The notes: generated by a model from the sequence alone, not told the origin. Positions 44,059 to 53,963 are shown, counted from the first letter of the stretch. The stretch: 60,298 bases of DNA from an uncultured Eubacteriales bacterium (GCA_902801765.1 CADCJO010000005.1:1-60298); one strand, 5' to 3'. Numbers and translations are program-made.

Positions 44059-45065
44059 ATATCGAGCATCTTCTGACCCCGTACAAATATGGAAAGCCCA
44101 TTCTGTCCGGCACGGGCACGGAAGGCCGTTTTGATCGGAACGCCGTGGACTGTCCCACTCCCTTTCGCCACAACGAACGGTATTATCTGCTTTTCGTTGG
44201 CTTTGACGGAACAGGGTACCAAACCGGCCTGGCGGTTTCCGACGATCTGGCAAGCTGGGAAAAATTGGGTGTGATCCTGCCCCGCGGCGGCAACAGGGAC
44301 TGGGACAAGGTGGGCATGGCGGGCACCGGGCTGCTGATGGAAAACGATCTGTTCGGCCCCCGGACGCTGAAAAAAGCCTTCGGGAAATATTGGATGATCT
44401 ATCATTCCTATCCACGGACGGGTTATGAAGCTGGCGCGGCGGAAATCGGCCTGGCCTGGACGGAGGATGAAGATTTGCTCCATTGGCATTTCGTGGGCGA
44501 TCCCATCCTGTCTTGGCGGGATGGGGCGGCCTGGGAGCACGGCGGGCTGTACAAAGGCTGGCTGATGGAGCATGAAGGCCTGTTTTATCTGTTCTACAAC
44601 GCCAAAACGGACGAAACGGAACGGGGCTGGATCGAGCAGACCGGCTTTGCCACCTCCAGGGATTTGCTGCACTGGGAAAGGAATCCTTTGAATCCCGTGC
44701 TGCCCGTAACGCCCGGCGCGTGGGACAGCGTGTTCGCTTCCGATCCGGCGGTGTTTTACGACAGCCGGGAAAAGCAATGGGTGATGTACTACTACGGCCT
44801 GGGCAACCTGAGCGCCTGCGAGGGGCTGGCGGTGAGCAGGGACTTACGGGCATGGAAGAAATTTCCTATCCCCATCCTGACCATCGGCACCCGGAAATCC
44901 GTGGACCAGATTCACGCCCACAAGCCCGGCATCCTGTACGACGGGAAAAACCTGTATCATTTTTACTGTGCCTGCCGCCCTGCCGCAGCGCAGGACGCTA
45001 CTTTCCCCTATTCCCCGGAGCACCGCTGCATCACGGTGGCGCGGGATACAGCATGGACGAAATAA
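44055..45065 (+). CDS. Five-bladed beta-propeller glycosidase, GH43/GH32-like
   Basis: A 336-residue protein with the repeated blade pattern of GH43/GH32-type propellers: DCPTPFRHNERYYLLFVGFD, GLAVSDDLASWEKLG, GLYKGWLMEHEGLFYLFYNA and ASDPAVFYDSREKQWVMYYYG. Acidic residues at blade starts (Asp near residue 32, Glu and Asp later) could form the catalytic triad, but exact alignment is needed. No signal peptide. Translationally coupled to the GH106-like gene. alpha-L-arabinofuranosidase or beta-xylosidase-type activity fits the locus; a distant unassigned family is also possible. Confidence 0.75.
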   Translation: MNIEHLLTPYKYGKPILSGTGTEGRFDRNAVDCPTPFRHNERYYLLFVGFDGTGYQTGLAVSDDLASWEKLGVILPRGGNRDWDKVGMAGTGLLMENDLFGPRTLKKAFGKYWMIYHSYPRTGYEAGAAEIGLAWTEDEDLLHWHFVGDPILSWRDGAAWEHGGLYKGWLMEHEGLFYLFYNAKTDETERGWIEQTGFATSRDLLHWERNPLNPVLPVTPGAWDSVFASDPAVFYDSREKQWVMYYYGLGNLSACEGLAVSRDLRAWKKFPIPILTIGTRKSVDQIHAHKPGILYDGKNLYHFYCACRPAAAQDATFPYSPEHRCITVARDTAWTK

Positions 45066-45077
45066 GGAGGTATGATC

Positions 45078-46379
45078 ATGCTCACGTTATCCAAGGATCG
45101 CCGCTATTTCCTTCGGAATGGAAATCCCTTCTTCTGGCTGGGAGACACGGCCTGGCTGCTGTTTCAAAAGCTGACCGTCGAGGAAGCCATGGTGTACCTG
45201 AAAAACCGGGCGGGAAAAGGCTTTACCGTTATCCAGGCTACCCTGGTGCACAAACCCGATTACCGGAACCGGGCGGGCTCTCCCGCCTTGCTGGACGATA
45301 ACTTTGCCCGGCCCAATCCCGATGCATCGCCGGAGGCCTATTGGCCCATGGTGCGGAAGCTTGTGGACGCGGCGGCGGAAATGGGATTGGTGATGGCGCT
45401 GCTGCCCTCCTGGGGACACTTTGTTTCAAACGGAGCATTGTCCGGGGACGCTGTGGACGTATATGTGGATTTCCTGGCGGAGCGCTTCGGGGACTGTGAA
45501 AATGTAATCTGGCTGGTAGGTGGCGATGTGCGGGGCAGCGACGCTCCGGAGGATTTCAACCGCATTGGCAGCCGCCTGCGGAAAAAGTGCCCGCACCAGC
45601 TGATCGGCTTCCATCCCTTCGGCCGCTGCTCCTCCTCCCAATGGTTCCAGGACGCCCCCTGGCTGGATTTCCATCTGTTCCAGTCCGGCCACCGGCGGTA
45701 TGACCAGATCAAGCTGAACCAATGGGACGATAAGGTGGACGCGGAAACCTATGTAGGAGAAGACAATTACCGCTATGTGCAGCACGACCGGGCGCTGACC
45801 CCTGTGCGCCCGACGCTGGACGGGGAACCCAGCTACGAGTTTATCCTCCAGGGCTTGCACGATCCTGCCCAGCCCTATTGGCAAACCCGGGACGTGCGGC
45901 GCTACGCCTATTGGTCGCTGCTGGCGGGAGCGGCGGGATTCACCTACGGCAGCAACGCCATCATGCAGTTCTGGCAGGGAACGGAAGAAGGCGCTTTCGG
46001 CGTTTTTGAAACCTGGCAGGAAGCGCTGCACAATCCGGGCAGTATGCAGATGACCCACGTCCGCCGCCTGATGGAGGATATCCACTGGCAAACCGGCGAA
46101 CCGGCCCAGGAGTATTTGGTCAGCAATACGGGCACACAGTACGAATACAACCTGGCGCTGAAAACGGACTGCGCGCTCTGCGTCTATACCTATACCGGAA
46201 AGCCCTTCTCCGTGGATACCAGCGCTCTTGGTGAAACTGATGCCTGGTGGTTCGATCCCGTATCCGGCGGGAAAAGCTATCTGGGAAAAAACCCATCCCG
46301 GAAAAACGTGTGCTTCACCCCGCCGGACCGGCGCTGTGACCAGAACGACTGGATTCTGCTCATCTCCCCGGCGGACTGA
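45078..46379 (+). CDS. DUF4038 / GH140-like glycosidase (candidate apiosidase)
   Basis: A 433-residue TIM-barrel hydrolase. The family opening RYFLRNGNPFFWLGDTAWLLF is followed by NVIWLVGGDVRG and RPTLDGEPSYE, which carry the probable acid/base and nucleophile. A small C-terminal beta domain (about residues 345-430) resembles the collagenase-type putative-binding domain often attached. The characterised GH140 enzyme BT1012 releases D-apiose from rhamnogalacturonan II. ATG 45078 is chosen because AAGGAGG lies 7 bases before it and only 1 base before the ATG at 45072. Cytoplasmic. Substrate is inferred from family and from the apiose-type catabolic genes at 21.0-25.8 kb. Confidence 0.85.
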   Translation: MLTLSKDRRYFLRNGNPFFWLGDTAWLLFQKLTVEEAMVYLKNRAGKGFTVIQATLVHKPDYRNRAGSPALLDDNFARPNPDASPEAYWPMVRKLVDAAAEMGLVMALLPSWGHFVSNGALSGDAVDVYVDFLAERFGDCENVIWLVGGDVRGSDAPEDFNRIGSRLRKKCPHQLIGFHPFGRCSSSQWFQDAPWLDFHLFQSGHRRYDQIKLNQWDDKVDAETYVGEDNYRYVQHDRALTPVRPTLDGEPSYEFILQGLHDPAQPYWQTRDVRRYAYWSLLAGAAGFTYGSNAIMQFWQGTEEGAFGVFETWQEALHNPGSMQMTHVRRLMEDIHWQTGEPAQEYLVSNTGTQYEYNLALKTDCALCVYTYTGKPFSVDTSALGETDAWWFDPVSGGKSYLGKNPSRKNVCFTPPDRRCDQNDWILLISPAD

Positions 46380-46409
46380 AAGAGAGTAACGGCATGGAGG
46401 CGACCCTGC

Positions 46410-48560
46410 ATGCGGGCGGACATTGTGCGGCTTCTTTCCTCCTGCAGCCGCACCCTGCCGGGCCATCCCGACAAATGGATGCTTGGCCCCACGGGGAAAC
46501 GGCTGTGGGTAGATTACCTGGACGGCGCGCCGGGGTTTTCCGGCAGGGTGGATTTTATTCACAAAATGAATCTTCCCCTGCTTTTTTCCGTGCGCTTCGC
46601 GGGAGAGGAAGAAGGCGCGTTTTCCCCCGCGCGGGTGCAGTGGCGGGTGAACGAAAGCCGCGTCGATGCCCGGAGAGGCGATTATACCTTTTTTGAAAGA
46701 AAGCTCATCACCTGGGAGGACGAAGCCCTGTCCTGCCAGGTTTGGGAAAACAAAGGGGACAAGCCCCTCACCTTGGAGCTTTGCCTGCCGGAGGGAGCCG
46801 CTTTGGGGGTTCCCTATCGCTTTCCCGTCTGTCTCCACGGCGTTTCCCCCGTGATGCTGGCAGGCAGCACCGCTTCCTGGAGCAATGGACAATTGACCAT
46901 CGGCCCCGGGGAAAAGCGCGTCTTTTTGCTGGCCGCGGCGGTGGGCCTTTCCGGGGAAGAAAGCGAACTGGCGCGCAGGCTTTCCGCCCTGCTTAAGGAG
47001 GAGGACCCTCAGGGGCTGATGGATAAAAAAGCCCATGAGAACGCGCGCTGGCTGGACAGCGTGCCGGATTTTGAATGTGAAGACCGGCAGCTCACCGCCT
47101 GCTGGTACTACCGGTTTTACCTGATGCGGAAGAACTTGGCGGAGCCGGGCCTGGGCCGTCTGCCCGGCCGCTGTCTGTACGAAGGGCGCAGTCACCGCAT
47201 GGAGAAAACGCCCTGTCAAGCCTCGGGCTGGGAGTTTTCCCGGGTGATTCCCCTATCCGTGCCTCTGCAGGCGATGGACGCCCGCTGGACCAAGGATGGC
47301 CAGGCCGCCCGGGACGCGCTCGGGGCCCTGATCCATTGTATGGATGAAAACGGTGTGTTCGCCGTTACCAGCGTGGACGCCTGCCAAAAAGAATACGCCC
47401 ATTTCGCCGCATGGGCGCTGTACCAGTATTATCTGGTTTCCGGGGACGCCGCGTTCATCCGGGCTGTGCTGCCCGCGTTCAAGCGAGACGCCCGGAACGT
47501 ATATGAACGTACCCGCAAGGGCGACGCTCTCCAAATCGAGCGCACCCACGCCCTGACCGGCAAGGAATACCAGCCCAGCTTCTGGTTCTTTACCCAGGAT
47601 TGTTTTCCCGCCTCCGTCCGCCCCGCCCGGGAAGGCTACACTCCCCTCAAGCGAGTGGACCGATCCGTCTATACCTATCTGAACTTTACAGGCCTTTCCC
47701 GGCTGTGCCGCGTCCTCCGGGACGGGGACGAAGAGTATTTTGCTGGGGAAGCGCTGAAAATCAAAAGGGATATTCTGGAAAAAATGTGGGACGGCCCCTC
47801 CCGATGTTTCTATGATCTCCACCATGAAACGGATGAAAAGGCCTATGTGAAAAACATCGTGGCCATCTATCCCCTGTGGGCGGATATGACGGAGGAAGCG
47901 CATCTGCCCATCCTGGAGTATCTGCTGAGCCCGCATTATTTCTCCCTGGGCTCCGGCTTTGCCTCCTGCGCGTCGGACTGCCCGGTGTTTTCCTCCAACG
48001 GCGGCTGGCGGGGGAATTATTTCAAAGGCCCCCACGGCTGCATGTGGAACGGACCCTCCTGGCCTTATACCACCGGCATCGCCTTAGACGCCCTGGCCAG
48101 GCAATCCAAAAAATACGGGCACGCCTATGACGCGGCCTTTGAAAAGCATTTGACGGAATATACCCTGGAGCATTTCCGGGCGGGTGATTCCGCCGTGCCT
48201 TGCCTGGTGGAATTTTATGACAGCAAAACTGGCGCCCCGCTGAGCGAAGAGGCGGATTACTTCCATTCATTCTATATCGACTTAATCGTTCGCCATCTGG
48301 CGGGCATCGAGCCAACGGAAAAAGGCGTGGTCTTTCACCCGCTGCGAACGGAAAGAAGCTATTTTTCCCTGCTGAACCTGCACGTGCGGGGAACAAGCGT
48401 GGATGTGTACTACCAAAAGAAAGACGGGCTGCGCTATCCCTATCCCGCGGGGTACGCCGTGTTTGCGAACGGGAAGCTATGTTATCAGGGCAGCGGCAGG
48501 GAACCGGTTTTCCTCTTTCCTTATCCTGAGGAAAAGCCTGCCGCGGAGGAAAACGGATAA
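46410..48560 (+). CDS. (alpha/alpha)-barrel glycosidase-like protein, GH63/MGH-like
   Basis: A 716-residue protein. The N-terminal ~210 residues form a beta-sandwich. The rest shows six-hairpin barrel features (WALYQYYLVSGD, YDLHHETDEKAY, and CMWNGPSWPYTTGIALDAL, which resembles the GH63/mannosylglycerate hydrolase motif GPxW). EYQPSFWFF and ASDCPVFSSNGGWRG may line the active site. No signal peptide. It lies 30 bases after the GH140-like gene with GGAGG 9 bases before ATG 46410. The exact family is not recognised; GH142-like or another rare L-sugar activity is possible in this locus. Confidence 0.65.
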   Translation: MRADIVRLLSSCSRTLPGHPDKWMLGPTGKRLWVDYLDGAPGFSGRVDFIHKMNLPLLFSVRFAGEEEGAFSPARVQWRVNESRVDARRGDYTFFERKLITWEDEALSCQVWENKGDKPLTLELCLPEGAALGVPYRFPVCLHGVSPVMLAGSTASWSNGQLTIGPGEKRVFLLAAAVGLSGEESELARRLSALLKEEDPQGLMDKKAHENARWLDSVPDFECEDRQLTACWYYRFYLMRKNLAEPGLGRLPGRCLYEGRSHRMEKTPCQASGWEFSRVIPLSVPLQAMDARWTKDGQAARDALGALIHCMDENGVFAVTSVDACQKEYAHFAAWALYQYYLVSGDAAFIRAVLPAFKRDARNVYERTRKGDALQIERTHALTGKEYQPSFWFFTQDCFPASVRPAREGYTPLKRVDRSVYTYLNFTGLSRLCRVLRDGDEEYFAGEALKIKRDILEKMWDGPSRCFYDLHHETDEKAYVKNIVAIYPLWADMTEEAHLPILEYLLSPHYFSLGSGFASCASDCPVFSSNGGWRGNYFKGPHGCMWNGPSWPYTTGIALDALARQSKKYGHAYDAAFEKHLTEYTLEHFRAGDSAVPCLVEFYDSKTGAPLSEEADYFHSFYIDLIVRHLAGIEPTEKGVVFHPLRTERSYFSLLNLHVRGTSVDVYYQKKDGLRYPYPAGYAVFANGKLCYQGSGREPVFLFPYPEEKPAAEENG

Positions 48561-48575
48561 AAAGGCGGTGACACC

Positions 48576-50408
48576 ATGGCGCATTTTCGCTATATCGGAG
48601 AAGAAAACGCCGACACGCGCTTCCACGACGGAGCGCTTCGGCCCATTATCGGCGCTCAGAATATTCAGGTGATGCGGGCCAACCGGGAGCACCCGGAGCA
48701 AAGCCAGGGGCTTTCTTTTACCTATAATCACGCCCCCATGCTGTGCAGGTGGCAAAAAAAGCTGTATCTGATGTACCTGACCAGCCCGGTGCATGAGCAC
48801 GACGGCCTGGGCCGCGTGATGCTGACGGAGAGCGGCAACGGGTTTTCCTGGGCTGCTCCCCGCCTCCTTTTTCCGGAGATCCCGGTGCCTCAGGGCGTCT
48901 ACCGGGGCAAAGGGGCGGACAGTCTGCCCCCGGACGCGAAAACAGTGGTGCACCACCGCATGGGCTTTTATCTTTCCTCTGGGGGTGTGCTGCTGGCCAT
49001 GACCTTTCACGGCGTGTCGCCAAACATTCATATTGCCCCCAATTCAGGCTGGGGCATGGGCCGGGTGGCGCGCAGGATTTTTGAGGATGGCAGCCTGGGC
49101 GAAGTTTTCGTGCTGCGGGTCAATGAAAAGGCAGGCTGGAAAAAGGAGCATTTTCCCTATCGGTTTTTTGAAGAAAGCGAGGACAGGGACTTTGTGGCCG
49201 CCTGCCAGGAATTGCTGGCAGACGGTCTGGCCACGGGGGCCTGGTGGGAGGAGGAGCGGCTGGACGAAGCCTTTTTCCCGTTAAAGAACATAAAAGCCCC
49301 CTCCTTTTGCCCGCTTCCGGACGGCCGTGTGGGCGTCATTGGTAAAATGGGCCTTACTGCCGTCAGCCAGGATCACGGCGGCACCTGGTCGGAACCCGAA
49401 AGAATGGACGGACTGTTTACCGCCACAGGCAAGTGCGCCATGCTGAAAACCGGTGACGGGCGGTACGCCATTGTATACAACCCATCGCCGGATGGACAGC
49501 ACCGCTGGCCCCTGGCGGCCATTGTGTCGGAGGATGGGTATAACTACAGCCATCTTGCCTGCGTATGCGGCGAGGTGCCGCCCATGCGCTACGGCGGCTA
49601 CTTGAAGGATTTTGGCCCCCAGTATGTTCGGGGCATCATGCCGGGCAACGACGATTCCCCGGACGGGTACACCTGGCTTGCCTATTCCATGAACAAGGAG
49701 GATATCTGGGTACTACGGCTGCCTCCCCGGCTGGAATGGCGGGAAGACCGACCCGTGCGGGAGGTGTTTTCCCAAATGTCCGGCCCCTTTCCGGAGCGCT
49801 GGCACATCTATTCTCCCCAATGGTCAAGGGTGGGCATTGAGGACGGGGCCCTGACCCTGCGCCAAAGCGATGCCTGGGATTACGCCAAGGCCATCCGTGT
49901 TTTTCAGGAGGGGGAAACCGCCTGCCTGCGCCTGCTTTTATCCGTCCAGGGCCTGGAAAACGGGGAAATGCACATCGAGGTATCCGACGGGAAGGGCATG
50001 AACGCCGTCAGGCTTCTGCTTCGGCGGGACGGACAGGCCGCTCTGCGGGGCGGAGGCGGCCAATGGCCCATCGCGGCGTATCAAAACGGAGACCTGCTGG
50101 ACATTGTGATCAAAATAGATTGCCGCAAAAAGCGGGTGTCCGCCAGCGTAAACGGAACGGACAGCGGGGATTACATGCCTATTTCTCCCTGCCGCACGGT
50201 GGAAAGGCTGACCCTGCGCACGGGAGAAAGCCGCACCGGGCCAACGCTGGAAACAGAGCTGAAAAACATACGCCTGCCCGATGTGCCGGGCGCGGGCGAA
50301 AGAGGAAAGGAAGCCGTATACCGGCTGTATCAGGTGGAAATCAGCCCAACAGGATTTCCCCAGGATCAAATTGCCTGCGATTCCAAACAAGCGTCCTTCC
50401 ATCAATGA
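48576..50408 (+). CDS. Sialidase-fold propeller with C-terminal beta-sandwich
   Basis: A 610-residue cytoplasmic protein. Residues 1-400 form a beta-propeller with one clear Asp box (SQDHGGTWSEP) and conserved-looking motifs TYNHAPMLCRWQKKLYLMYL, GKGADSLPP and HHRMGFYLSSGG. Residues 400-580 form a concanavalin-like sandwich (LTLRQSDAWDYAKA). It resembles propeller enzymes linked to pectin rhamnose-glucuronic or keto-sugar residues, but no characterised match can be named. It is the last gene of the operon, 16 bases after the previous one, RBS AAAGGCGG. Different in sequence from the propeller at 8577. Confidence 0.65.
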   Translation: MAHFRYIGEENADTRFHDGALRPIIGAQNIQVMRANREHPEQSQGLSFTYNHAPMLCRWQKKLYLMYLTSPVHEHDGLGRVMLTESGNGFSWAAPRLLFPEIPVPQGVYRGKGADSLPPDAKTVVHHRMGFYLSSGGVLLAMTFHGVSPNIHIAPNSGWGMGRVARRIFEDGSLGEVFVLRVNEKAGWKKEHFPYRFFEESEDRDFVAACQELLADGLATGAWWEEERLDEAFFPLKNIKAPSFCPLPDGRVGVIGKMGLTAVSQDHGGTWSEPERMDGLFTATGKCAMLKTGDGRYAIVYNPSPDGQHRWPLAAIVSEDGYNYSHLACVCGEVPPMRYGGYLKDFGPQYVRGIMPGNDDSPDGYTWLAYSMNKEDIWVLRLPPRLEWREDRPVREVFSQMSGPFPERWHIYSPQWSRVGIEDGALTLRQSDAWDYAKAIRVFQEGETACLRLLLSVQGLENGEMHIEVSDGKGMNAVRLLLRRDGQAALRGGGGQWPIAAYQNGDLLDIVIKIDCRKKRVSASVNGTDSGDYMPISPCRTVERLTLRTGESRTGPTLETELKNIRLPDVPGAGERGKEAVYRLYQVEISPTGFPQDQIACDSKQASFHQ

Positions 50409-50537
50409 TCACCAATCACCCAAGGGCAGGTTTTCCGGGCGCTTCGTCGCTTCTACGGGGGGATGGTTGCGTTTTTCCAACTTGTGTGATAGCGTTAAAG
50501 CGTCCTTTCAGCATCGTCCGAATCATCTCCGCGGGAA

Positions 50538-50566
50538 TTGCATTTGCCCGTGTTCCGTGTTATAAT
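50538..50566 (+). promoter_or_regulatory. Promoter of the CBS-domain gene
   Basis: TTGCAT (50538-50543) and TATAAT (50561-50566) are 17 bases apart, and TGT precedes the -10, an extended form. It separates this housekeeping-like gene from the glycan operon; no clear terminator is seen after 50408. Confidence 0.8.
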
Positions 50567-50622
50567 CTCCGCAGGAAAGGGGGCTCCCTTTTCCAACCCA
50601 CGCAAAACTGGAGGGAATGTAT

Positions 50623-51963
50623 TTGGACGACCCGATTGGCCGATGGTTGATTGAAATTGGACTGATGCTGCTTTGCGCTCTGCTGGCGCTGTGCCAGGCG
50701 GCGCTGACGCACGCAAACGACAGCAAGCTCCGCGCAGCCGCTCAGGACGGGAATGGACGGGCGAAAAAGCTGCTGCCGTATCTGGAAAATCCTGAACCTG
50801 TGATCGCCCTGCGGGGCCTGCGTACGCTGTTTTTGCTGTTCTTCGGCGTATGGGGCGTGCAGCTGTTTGAGTATATGGGCCTGCCCTTCGCGGGGGCTGC
50901 CGTGGTATTCTGTCTGATCGCGGCGCTGGTGATCATGACGCTGTGCAAGCTGACGCCGGAGAAGATCGGCAAGCGCCGGGCGGATGACATCGTTTTGGCC
51001 CTGCAGCCTGTGATTTCCTTCGTCACCCGCGCCATGACGCCCTTTACCCTGCTGGAGCAGTGGGCCGCCCGCGGCGTCGTGCGCCTGTTTGGCATCGACC
51101 CCCACGCGAAGGACGAGGAAGTGACGGAGGAGGAAATCCGCGCCATGGTGGACATTGGCGGGGAGTCCGGCGCCATCGAAAGCAATGAGCGGGACATGAT
51201 CAAGAACGTGTTCGAGTTCGGCGACCTGACCGCCGCCGACTGCATGACCCACCGCACCGACGTGACCTCCATCTGGATCGGCGACGACCAGGAAACCATC
51301 CTGGATACGATCAAGGAAAGCGGCCTGTCCCGCTTCCCCGTTTACAACGACGATATTGACGATATTATCGGCGTTCTGTCCACGCGGCAATACCTGCTCA
51401 ACATGAGCGAAAGCAAGCCCAAATCCTTGAAATCGCTGCTGCGCGACGCATACTTTGTTCCCGAAACCGTGCCCGCCGAAGTGCTGCTGCGCAACATGCA
51501 GCACGTAAAAACCCACATTGCCATCGTGGTGGACGAGTACGGCGGCATGAGCGGCATCGTGACGATGGAGGATTTGCTGGAAGAAATCGTGGGCAACATC
51601 TATGACGAATTCGATCCCGCCGCCGAAACGGAGATTCAGCCCCTGGGCGACGATACCTGGCGCATCAGCGGTTCCGCCGACCTGGAAACCGTGGCGAAGG
51701 AATTGAACGTAACCCTGCCGGAAGATGAAGATTACGACACCCTGGGCGGCCTGATTTTCAGCCGCTTCCGTTCCATCCCCGAGGACGGCTCCACCCCCAG
51801 CCTGACCCTGTATGCCACCGAGGATGGCGAAGCTCCCGAGGAAGGCCAGGCCGACACAGTCGAAATCCAGGTGGAAACCATCGAGGACCGCCGCATCGAA
51901 TGGGCCCGGGTGCGCGTCATCCGTGCGGAACAGGAAATCGAAGAAGCAGAAAAAGAAGACTGA
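50623..51963 (+). CDS. HlyC/CorC-family membrane protein (DUF21-CBS)
   Basis: About 446 residues. An N-terminal DUF21 membrane domain (three to four helices, residues 5-140) is followed by a tandem CBS pair ([15 protein letters not shown] and [28 protein letters not shown]). A CorC_HlyC transporter-associated domain follows ([15 protein letters not shown]) with an acidic tail. Members are tied to magnesium or cobalt export and ion homeostasis. The TTG at 50623 is preferred because GGAGG is 8 bases before it; the ATG at 50617 is only 2 bases from the site, though it cannot be excluded. Single gene between its promoter and terminator. Confidence 0.92.
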   Translation: MDDPIGRWLIEIGLMLLCALLALCQAALTHANDSKLRAAAQDGNGRAKKLLPYLENPEPVIALRGLRTLFLLFFGVWGVQLFEYMGLPFAGAAVVFCLIAALVIMTLCKLTPEKIGKRRADDIVLALQPVISFVTRAMTPFTLLEQWAARGVVRLFGIDPHAKDEEVTEEEIRAMVDIGGESGAIESNERDMIKNVFEFGDLTAADCMTHRTDVTSIWIGDDQETILDTIKESGLSRFPVYNDDIDDIIGVLSTRQYLLNMSESKPKSLKSLLRDAYFVPETVPAEVLLRNMQHVKTHIAIVVDEYGGMSGIVTMEDLLEEIVGNIYDEFDPAAETEIQPLGDDTWRISGSADLETVAKELNVTLPEDEDYDTLGGLIFSRFRSIPEDGSTPSLTLYATEDGEAPEEGQADTVEIQVETIEDRRIEWARVRVIRAEQEIEEAEKED

Positions 51964-51970
51964 ACATGAG

Positions 51971-52005
51971 AAACGCCGCAGCTGACAAAACCGCTGCGGC
52001 GTTTT
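51971..52005 (+). terminator. Convergent terminator
   Basis: A perfect 12-bp stem (AAACGCCGCAGC with GCTGCGGCGTTT) with a 10-base loop follows the CBS gene and borders the stop of the converging efflux ATPase. T-rich bases on both sides suggest that it works in both directions. Confidence 0.88.
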
Positions 52006-52010
52006 GCTGT

Positions 52011-53963
52011 TTACTTTTCTTTGTCCGCGGCCTTCATGGCACGCATGGCGTTGAGGATGGCGAGGAAGCACACGCCCACGTCGGCGAATACGGCCGCCCA
52101 GAGGGGCGCCAGATGCAGCACGCCCAGCACCATGACCAGAAGCTTCACACCGAGGGAGAAGATCACGTTTTGCCGTACGATCGTGCGGGTCTTGCGGGCA
52201 ATGCGGATGGCGGAAGCCAGCTTGCGCGGATCGTCGTCCATCAGCACCACGTCGGCAGCTTCGATGGCCGCGTCGCTGCCCAGCGCGCCCATGGCCACGC
52301 CGATGTCCGCCCGGGCCAGCACGGGCGCGTCATTGATGCCGTCGCCCACGAAGATCAAAGCGCCGTTTTCGCCGCGCTCCTTCAGCAGCCGTTCCACCTC
52401 GCCCACCTTTTCGTCCGGCAGGAGGCCGGCGTGCATTTCGTCCACGCCCACGTCCCGAGCCACCGCTTCGGCTACGCTGCGGCTGTCGCCGGTGAGCATA
52501 ACGGTTTTACGAACACCCAGGCGCTTGAGCTCCGAAATCGCCTCGGCAGAACCGGGTTTCACGGTGTCGGCAATCACGATATATCCCAGGTATTCCCCAT
52601 CCGCCGACACATGCGCCACGGTACCGACCTGATTGCCGCGCGCATAACTGACGCCCTCCCGTTCCATGAGCTGGGCGTTGCCGACAGACACGGCTTTTCC
52701 GTTCACCTTCGCCCGCACACCGTGACCGGGGATTTCCTCCACGTCCTCCACTGTCCAGGCGGAAATGTCCTTCTGGCACCCCTGCCGCAGGGATTCCGCG
52801 ATGGGATGGGTGCTGAACCGCTCGGCAGCGGCAGCCAGGACGATCAAGTCTTCTTTGCTGCCCTTCACTGCTTCGGCGGAAGCGATGGCAAAGCTACCCT
52901 TCGTCAGCGTGCCGGTCTTATCGAATACAGCAGTATCCGCTTTGGCTAAGGTTTCCAGATATCCGGCTCCCTTCACCAGGATACCCCGCCGGGACGCGCC
53001 GCCGATGCCGCTGAAAAAAGTAAGGGGCACGGAAATGACCAGCGCGCAGGGGCAGGAGATGACCAGGAAGGTGAGAGCCGAGGTGATCCACTGACTCCAA
53101 TCCCCGCCGAAAAACAGCGGGGGGACAATCGCCACCAGCACCGCCAGCGCCACCACCACGGGGGTGTAGACGCGGGCAAAACGGGTGATGAACCGGTCCG
53201 CCTGGGATTTGTTTTCCCCCGCGTGCTCCACCAGTTCCAGGATGCGGGCCACGGTGGAATCCTCGTAAGCGTGGGTGACCTGAATTCGCAAAAGCCCGTT
53301 CAGGTTCACGCAGCCGCTCAGGGCCGCATCGCCCTTCTTTACGTGCCGAGGCGCGCTTTCGCCGGTGAGCGCCAGGGTATTCAGGGAAGAATCGCCCTCG
53401 ATGACCGTTCCGTCCAGCGGCACCTTTTCGCCGGGGCGCACCACGATGGTCTCCCCTACCTGCACATACTGGGGCAGGATGGTTTCCACCAGGCCTTCCC
53501 GTTCCACGTTCGCGGAGTCGGGGCGAATATCCATCAGTTCCGCGATGGAATCCCGGCTCTGATCCACGGCATAGTCCTGGAAGAATTCGCCGATCTGGTA
53601 CAGCAGCATCACTGCCACGCCCTCAGCATAATCCCCCAGGCAGAACGCGCCGACGCTGGCCACGGTCATCAGGAACATTTCGTCCAGCGGCTCCAGGCGC
53701 AGAATGCTCTTCACCGCCTCGATCACCACCTGATAACCCACCACCAGATAGGACGCCGCGAAGCACACGATTTTCAGCCATTCCGGCAGCGGTGCAAGCC
53801 ACCCGATCAGCAGCAGCACCGCGCTGACGCCGATGCGGATCAGCATGACCTTGCGGTTTTCGCCTTCCCCGCCGTGTTCATGGCCGTGTTCGTGCGAATG
53901 TCCATGTTCATGCTCGTGTTCATGTTCTTCCTCGTGGTCATGATGGCAATGCTTGCAGCTCAT
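52011..53963 (-). CDS. Zn/Cd/Co-type P1B ATPase (heavy-metal exporter)
   Basis: A 650-residue P-type ATPase that exports divalent soft metals across the membrane. The short N-terminus is a His-rich metal-binding tail (CKHCHHDH, then alternating EHEHEH and HGHEHGG) in place of a CxxC domain. It has the transmembrane ISCPCALVISVP metal site, phosphorylation Asp in DKTGTLTKG, the HP motif STHPIAES and the hinge GDGINDAP. TGES is present in the actuator domain. ATG 53963 is used since GGAGGG is 7 bases upstream; ATG 53978 has no such site. The SmtB-type repressor lies upstream in the same operon. Confidence 0.95.
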   Translation of the reverse strand: MSCKHCHHDHEEEHEHEHEHGHSHEHGHEHGGEGENRKVMLIRIGVSAVLLLIGWLAPLPEWLKIVCFAASYLVVGYQVVIEAVKSILRLEPLDEMFLMTVASVGAFCLGDYAEGVAVMLLYQIGEFFQDYAVDQSRDSIAELMDIRPDSANVEREGLVETILPQYVQVGETIVVRPGEKVPLDGTVIEGDSSLNTLALTGESAPRHVKKGDAALSGCVNLNGLLRIQVTHAYEDSTVARILELVEHAGENKSQADRFITRFARVYTPVVVALAVLVAIVPPLFFGGDWSQWITSALTFLVISCPCALVISVPLTFFSGIGGASRRGILVKGAGYLETLAKADTAVFDKTGTLTKGSFAIASAEAVKGSKEDLIVLAAAAERFSTHPIAESLRQGCQKDISAWTVEDVEEIPGHGVRAKVNGKAVSVGNAQLMEREGVSYARGNQVGTVAHVSADGEYLGYIVIADTVKPGSAEAISELKRLGVRKTVMLTGDSRSVAEAVARDVGVDEMHAGLLPDEKVGEVERLLKERGENGALIFVGDGINDAPVLARADIGVAMGALGSDAAIEAADVVLMDDDPRKLASAIRIARKTRTIVRQNVIFSLGVKLLVMVLGVLHLAPLWAAVFADVGVCFLAILNAMRAMKAADKEK

